Origin: Pseudomonadota bacterium
Lineage (GTDB): Bacteria; Pseudomonadota; Alphaproteobacteria; Rhizobiales; Xanthobacteraceae
NCBI GenBank assembly: GCA_023387735.1
Contig: JAEWHP010000040.1
Span: 62,001 to 126,000 of the forward strand
DNA: 64,000 bases
Reading direction: 5' to 3'
In this document: positions 60,928 to 64,000 of the stretch, in pieces
Numbering within the stretch: position 1 is the first letter of the stretch
How the letters are laid out: every line of letters begins with the position of its first letter
Notes under the pieces: generated by a model
Database searches by the model: none
What the model was told of the DNA's origin: nothing
What the model saw: the letters and a program-made list of their open reading frames with translations, nothing else
Position numbers and translations under genes: made by a program

Positions 60928-61377
60928 ATGGCAGCGCTTGAAAAAGGCATCACCGCTAACGGCACCGGCTACGGCGGCAAGACCTGGAATATTCTCGGTC
61001 AGGTCTACTTCCCGAAGGCCATCACCGATTCCACCTTTGCATTCGAGACCAACAGCGAACCCGGCCAGTTCGTGCCGGTGCATGTCCATCCGACGCAGGA
61101 CGAATTCATCCTGGTGCAGGAAGGTGTGCTGGATCTCAAGCTCGACGGCGTCTGGGTGCAGGCCAAGGCCGGCGATCTGGTCCGCATGCCGCGCGGCATT
61201 CCGCATGGCTACTTCAACAAATCCGACAAGCCGGCGCGGGCGCTGTTCTGGGTGTCGCCGATGCAGAAGCTCGAAGCGCTGTTCAACCAGTTGCACAACC
61301 TGACCGACCCCGAAGAGGTGGTGCGGATCTCCGCGCAGCACGAGGTCAATTTCTTGCCACCGGAGGCCAACGAATAG
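60928..61377 (+). CDS. Cupin domain protein
   Basis: This 149-residue single cupin has motif 1 VPVHVHPTQDEFILVQEGVL and motif 2 GDLVRMPRGIPHGYFNKS. It is a paralogue of the cupin at 57661-58116, on the other side of marR. It lies 42 bases after the hydrolase gene and probably belongs to the same operon. GAGGAG precedes the ATG. Metal binding is expected; the reaction is unknown. Confidence 0.83.
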   Translation: MAALEKGITANGTGYGGKTWNILGQVYFPKAITDSTFAFETNSEPGQFVPVHVHPTQDEFILVQEGVLDLKLDGVWVQAKAGDLVRMPRGIPHGYFNKSDKPARALFWVSPMQKLEALFNQLHNLTDPEEVVRISAQHEVNFLPPEANE

Positions 61378-61494
61378 GCACAGCCGCCGAAGGCTTCGCT
61401 GGAGCGAAGCACAAAGTTCCAGGGCCGGGGCCGCGTAGTGCGGCTGCCCGGCCCATCTATTTGTGGGCCGGACCTCATTCCCCACTTGCGCTGA

Positions 61495-61517
61495 ATTACT
61501 TTAATCCTAAAATGATT
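61495..61517. promoter_or_regulatory. Putative MarR operator, site 4 (upstream of aryl-CoA ligase)
   Basis: The site reads ATTACTTTA-atcc-TAAAATGAT, almost the same as site 2 read on the other strand (21 of 23 positions). It lies 69-91 bases before the ligase ATG. The surrounding sequence is AT-rich compared with its neighbours, as expected for a promoter. Confidence 0.65.
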
Positions 61518-61585
61518 TGTGAGACAACGCTGCCGGGCGTCCTCGATATTGATCTCGAGCCTTTCATTGATGAAAGCGACGGGTG

Positions 61586-63304
61586 ATGGAAATGTCAGGT
61601 CAAACTCCCAGCCGAACCTCCGGTCCGACGCATGGACCGGTCCTTGGCCCCTCCGGTCACGTCGACGATTTTGCGCGGCGAAATCTGCCGCCGTTCGAGC
61701 AATGGCCTGAATTGCTGCTCGACCGGCCCGAGTTTCAATATCCGGAGTATCTGAACGCGGCGGTCGAACTGACCGACCGTATCGTCGAAAAAGGGTGGGG
61801 TGACCGGATTGCGCTGATCGGTAACGGCCGCCAGCGCACCTACAAGGAACTCGCCGACTGGTCCAACCGTTTGGCCCATGCGCTGGTCGAAAATTACGGC
61901 GTCAAGCCCGGCAATCGGGTGCTGATCCGTTCCGGCAACAATCCGGCGCTGGTCGCGGCATGGCTTGCGGCGACCAAGGCCGGCGCCGTCGTCGTCAACA
62001 CCATGCCGATGCTGCGCGCCGGAGAACTCGCCAAGATCATCGACAAGGCCGAGATTGCGCTGGCGCTGACCGACAGTCGTATCGCAGACGAACTGGTCGC
62101 ATGCGCGAAGACCAGCCGGTTTCTCAAGCAGGTCGTGAATTTCGACGGCACCTCGAACCATGACGCCGAGCTCGACCGGGTGGCGCTGAACAAGCCGGTG
62201 AAGTTCGAGGCGGTGAAGACCGGGCGCGATGACGTTGCCTTGCTGGGATTTACCTCGGGCACCACCGGCGAGCCCAAGGCGACGATGCATTTTCACCGCG
62301 ACCTGATGATCGTTGCCGATGGTTACGCCAGGGAAGTCCTTGGCGTCACCGAGGACGATGTTTTCGTCGGCTCGCCGCCGCTGGCATTTACGTTCGGACT
62401 CGGCGGGCTTGCGATCTTTCCGCTGCGGTTCGGCGCGACGGCGACGCTCTTGGAAAATGCAGCTCCGAGCGAGATGATCAAGATCATCGAAACCTACAAG
62501 GCCACGGTATGCTTTACTTCGCCGACGGCGTATCGCGCCATGATGGCCGCGATGGACAAGGGCGCGGACCTGTCGTCGCTTCGGATTGCGGTTTCCGCCG
62601 GCGAGACGCTACCGGCGCCGGTATTCGAGGCCTGGACTGGCAAGACCGGCAAGACGATTCTCGACGGGATCGGCTCAACGGAACTGCTGCACATCTTCAT
62701 CACCAACCGCGTCGGCGATGCCATCGGCGGAACGACGGGGCATCCGGTTTCCGGCTATGAGGCAAAAATCGTCGATGACGACATGAACGAATTGGCACCA
62801 GGCAGCGTCGGCAGGCTCGCCGTGCGCGGGCCGACCGGATGTCGTTACCTCGCCGACAGCAGGCAGTCGAACTATGTACGCGACGGCTGGAATCTCACGG
62901 GCGATTCCTTTGTGCAGGACGCCGGCGGCCGGCTGTCCTTTGTCGCCCGCTCGGACGACATGATCGTGTCTTCCGGCTACAACATCGCAGGCCCCGAGGT
63001 CGAGGCGGCGCTGCTGTCGCATCCCGCGGTCGCCGAATGCGGGGTGGTCGGCGCTCCCGACGAGGCGCGCGGCCTGATCGTCAAGGCTTACGTGGTGCTG
63101 GCAGGCGATGCCAAAGCCGACGCCGCGCTGACGCAGGCGTTGCAGGATCACGTCAAGCGCGAGATCGCGCCGTATAAATACCCGCGTGCGATTGAATACG
63201 TCGCGCAACTGCCGAAGACTGAAACCGGCAAGCTGAGGCGCTTCACGCTGCGGCAGATGGCTGCGGCCGGCAATGCATCGACGCCCGGTGTCGCTGCGGA
63301 ATGA
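61586..63304 (+). CDS. Aryl-CoA ligase (benzoate/2-aminobenzoate-CoA ligase family)
   Basis: This 572-residue AMP-forming acyl-CoA synthetase has the P-loop-like motif FTSGTTGEPK (from residue 222), the A5-type motif ILDGIGSTELLHIF, the hinge text GWNLTGD, and the catalytic lysine K549 in ETGKLRRF. The SGTTGEPK and IGSTELLHIF blocks are typical of benzoate-CoA and 2-aminobenzoate-CoA ligases. It forms the CoA thioester that the bifunctional monooxygenase needs. The start is uncertain: GTG 61583, ATG 61586 or ATG 61592. A putative MarR operator lies upstream. Confidence 0.88.
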   Translation: MEMSGQTPSRTSGPTHGPVLGPSGHVDDFARRNLPPFEQWPELLLDRPEFQYPEYLNAAVELTDRIVEKGWGDRIALIGNGRQRTYKELADWSNRLAHALVENYGVKPGNRVLIRSGNNPALVAAWLAATKAGAVVVNTMPMLRAGELAKIIDKAEIALALTDSRIADELVACAKTSRFLKQVVNFDGTSNHDAELDRVALNKPVKFEAVKTGRDDVALLGFTSGTTGEPKATMHFHRDLMIVADGYAREVLGVTEDDVFVGSPPLAFTFGLGGLAIFPLRFGATATLLENAAPSEMIKIIETYKATVCFTSPTAYRAMMAAMDKGADLSSLRIAVSAGETLPAPVFEAWTGKTGKTILDGIGSTELLHIFITNRVGDAIGGTTGHPVSGYEAKIVDDDMNELAPGSVGRLAVRGPTGCRYLADSRQSNYVRDGWNLTGDSFVQDAGGRLSFVARSDDMIVSSGYNIAGPEVEAALLSHPAVAECGVVGAPDEARGLIVKAYVVLAGDAKADAALTQALQDHVKREIAPYKYPRAIEYVAQLPKTETGKLRRFTLRQMAAAGNASTPGVAAE

Positions 63305-63326
63305 ACTCGATTGAGGGAGATAGCCG

Positions 63327-63773
63327 GTGACCGCACCAGATGGCCCCGCCTTGACGGTGGTGGCTGCTACAATGAGCGATAGCCCGCAGGTGCTGCAGCC
63401 GAGCGGCTGGCCGATGCCGAAAGGATACGCCAACGGCATGGCGGCCGATGGCCGTCTTGTGGTGACCGGCGGCGTGATCGGCTGGGATACCGAGGGCCAT
63501 CTGGAATCCGACTTTGTCGCGCAGGTACGCCAGACGCTGCGCACCATTTCCGAAATACTCGCGGTGGGTGGTGCGCGCCCGGAGCATCTGGTGCGGCTGA
63601 CGTGGTACGTTGTCGATATCGAGGAGTACCTGGCCAACCTCAAGAATCTCGGCCGGGTCTACCGCGAGATTTTCGGTACGCATTATCCGGCGATGGCGCT
63701 GGTGCAGGTGGTGCGCCTGGTCGAGAAAGCCGCGCGTGTCGAAATCGAGGCGACGGCGGTGGTGCCGCGCTGA
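63327..63773 (+). CDS. RidA/YjgF family protein
   Basis: This 148-residue protein of the RidA (YjgF/YER057c/UK114) family has GWPMPKGYANGMAADGRLVVTGG at the start of the fold, VGGARPEHLVRLTWYVVDIEEY in the middle, and YPAMALVQVVRLVEKAARVEIEA at the end. RidA proteins hydrolyse reactive enamines and imines to ketones and ammonia. In an anthranilate pathway it could deaminate the ring intermediate. It starts with GTG, 22 bases after the ligase gene; an ATG at 63372 would trim the N-terminus. Confidence 0.87.
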   Translation: MTAPDGPALTVVAATMSDSPQVLQPSGWPMPKGYANGMAADGRLVVTGGVIGWDTEGHLESDFVAQVRQTLRTISEILAVGGARPEHLVRLTWYVVDIEEYLANLKNLGRVYREIFGTHYPAMALVQVVRLVEKAARVEIEATAVVPR

Positions 63774-63799
63774 GACATTGTGCCTGCGAAGGCCAGCCG

Positions 63800-64000
63800 C
63801 TACCCGGGCACGCGTATCTGCTTGGCGGCCTCAAACGCTGCCAGCCGCTCGTTGAGTTTGCCGTTCGCCATGCCGGCCCGGGCGATGATGGTGGGGACGG
63901 GCAGGGTTTCGAAAAAGTGGCAGGCGACGCGATGGCCGGGTGATGCTTCGCGCAGCTTCGGCTCCTCGGCCGAGCAGCGCGCCTGCGCGTGCGGGCAGCG
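63800..64000 (-). CDS. Oligopeptide/dipeptide ABC transporter ATP-binding protein, C-terminal part
   Basis: This is the 66-codon 3' end of a gene that runs out of the window. Translation shows RCPHAQARCSAEEPKLREAS, then GHRVACHFFETLP, which is the oligo_HPY domain at the end of OppD/DppD-type ATPases (Cys residues of the iron-sulfur-like cluster are present). The last 30 residues are a tail beyond that domain. It is convergent with the ridA gene. It may encode an importer linked to the aromatic cluster, but the rest is outside the window. Confidence 0.85.
   Translation of the reverse strand, partial: RCPHAQARCSAEEPKLREASPGHRVACHFFETLPVPTIIARAGMANGKLNERLAAFEAAKQIRVPG

Overview
The window looks like chromosome of a Bradyrhizobium-type alphaproteobacterium (order Hyphomicrobiales). 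This rests on the high GC content, on the gene content (TRAP transporters, CaiB-type CoA-transferases, paired acyl-CoA dehydrogenases, aromatic acyl-CoA catabolism, HXXEE, DUF4403, DUF3750 and AtuA-like proteins), and on several dispersed intergenic repeats that I recognise from Bradyrhizobium genomes. I saw no rRNA, tRNA, CRISPR array, transposase or phage gene.

Layout. 1-2140: the 3' end of an ABC ATPase gene and four small unknown proteins. 2155-5864: an MFS exporter, a CarD-like regulator and an orphan HerA/DUF87 ATPase. 6142-17212: a catabolic island with a benzoylformate-decarboxylase-like ThDP enzyme, an IclR regulator, a divergently transcribed block of two acyl-CoA dehydrogenases and a CoA-transferase, a three-gene TRAP transporter with an SMP-30 lactonase, and a LysR regulator. 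17263-22738: a small Tat-type protein, a divergent MFS/LysR pair, a fused AtuA-like protein (DUF1446 plus DUF4387) and a small membrane protein. 22822-26151: a secreted lipase, a DUF4403 protein and an HXXEE membrane protein.

26383-39050 is the most unusual part. It holds a coiled-coil protein with three 81-residue repeats, a LuxR-type regulator with a defective receiver, two Asn/Asp/Gln-rich proteins sharing a Q-x-N-x3-[DN]-[ND]-[DE] motif, a type I secretion ABC exporter and membrane fusion protein directly downstream, and a FemAB-like acyltransferase fused to TPRs. I read the two low-complexity proteins as the likely cargo of the adjacent exporter, possibly an extracellular repeat polymer or adhesin. 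This is inference and the best candidate for an undescribed system.

39073-49897: an AI-2E family protein with a C-terminal extension, a MacAB/DevBCA-like efflux operon, a DUF3750 protein, a zinc-ribbon protein, and a phospholipase D-VTT fusion whose stop overlaps the start of an EEP-family phosphodiesterase gene. 50002-63773: an aromatic acyl-CoA cluster with a CoA-transferase, SDR, enoyl-CoA hydratase, bifunctional salicylyl-CoA/2-aminobenzoyl-CoA monooxygenase-reductase, PhzS-like flavoprotein monooxygenase, two paralogous cupins, an ABC solute-binding protein, a MarR regulator, an arylformamidase-like hydrolase, an aryl-CoA ligase and a RidA protein. Four promoter regions here share a near-identical pseudopalindrome (core CTTKAAHYYTAAAR), which I propose as the operator of the MarR regulator. 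The window ends inside an oligopeptide ABC ATPase gene. The 51187-52023 gap is made almost entirely of dispersed repeats.
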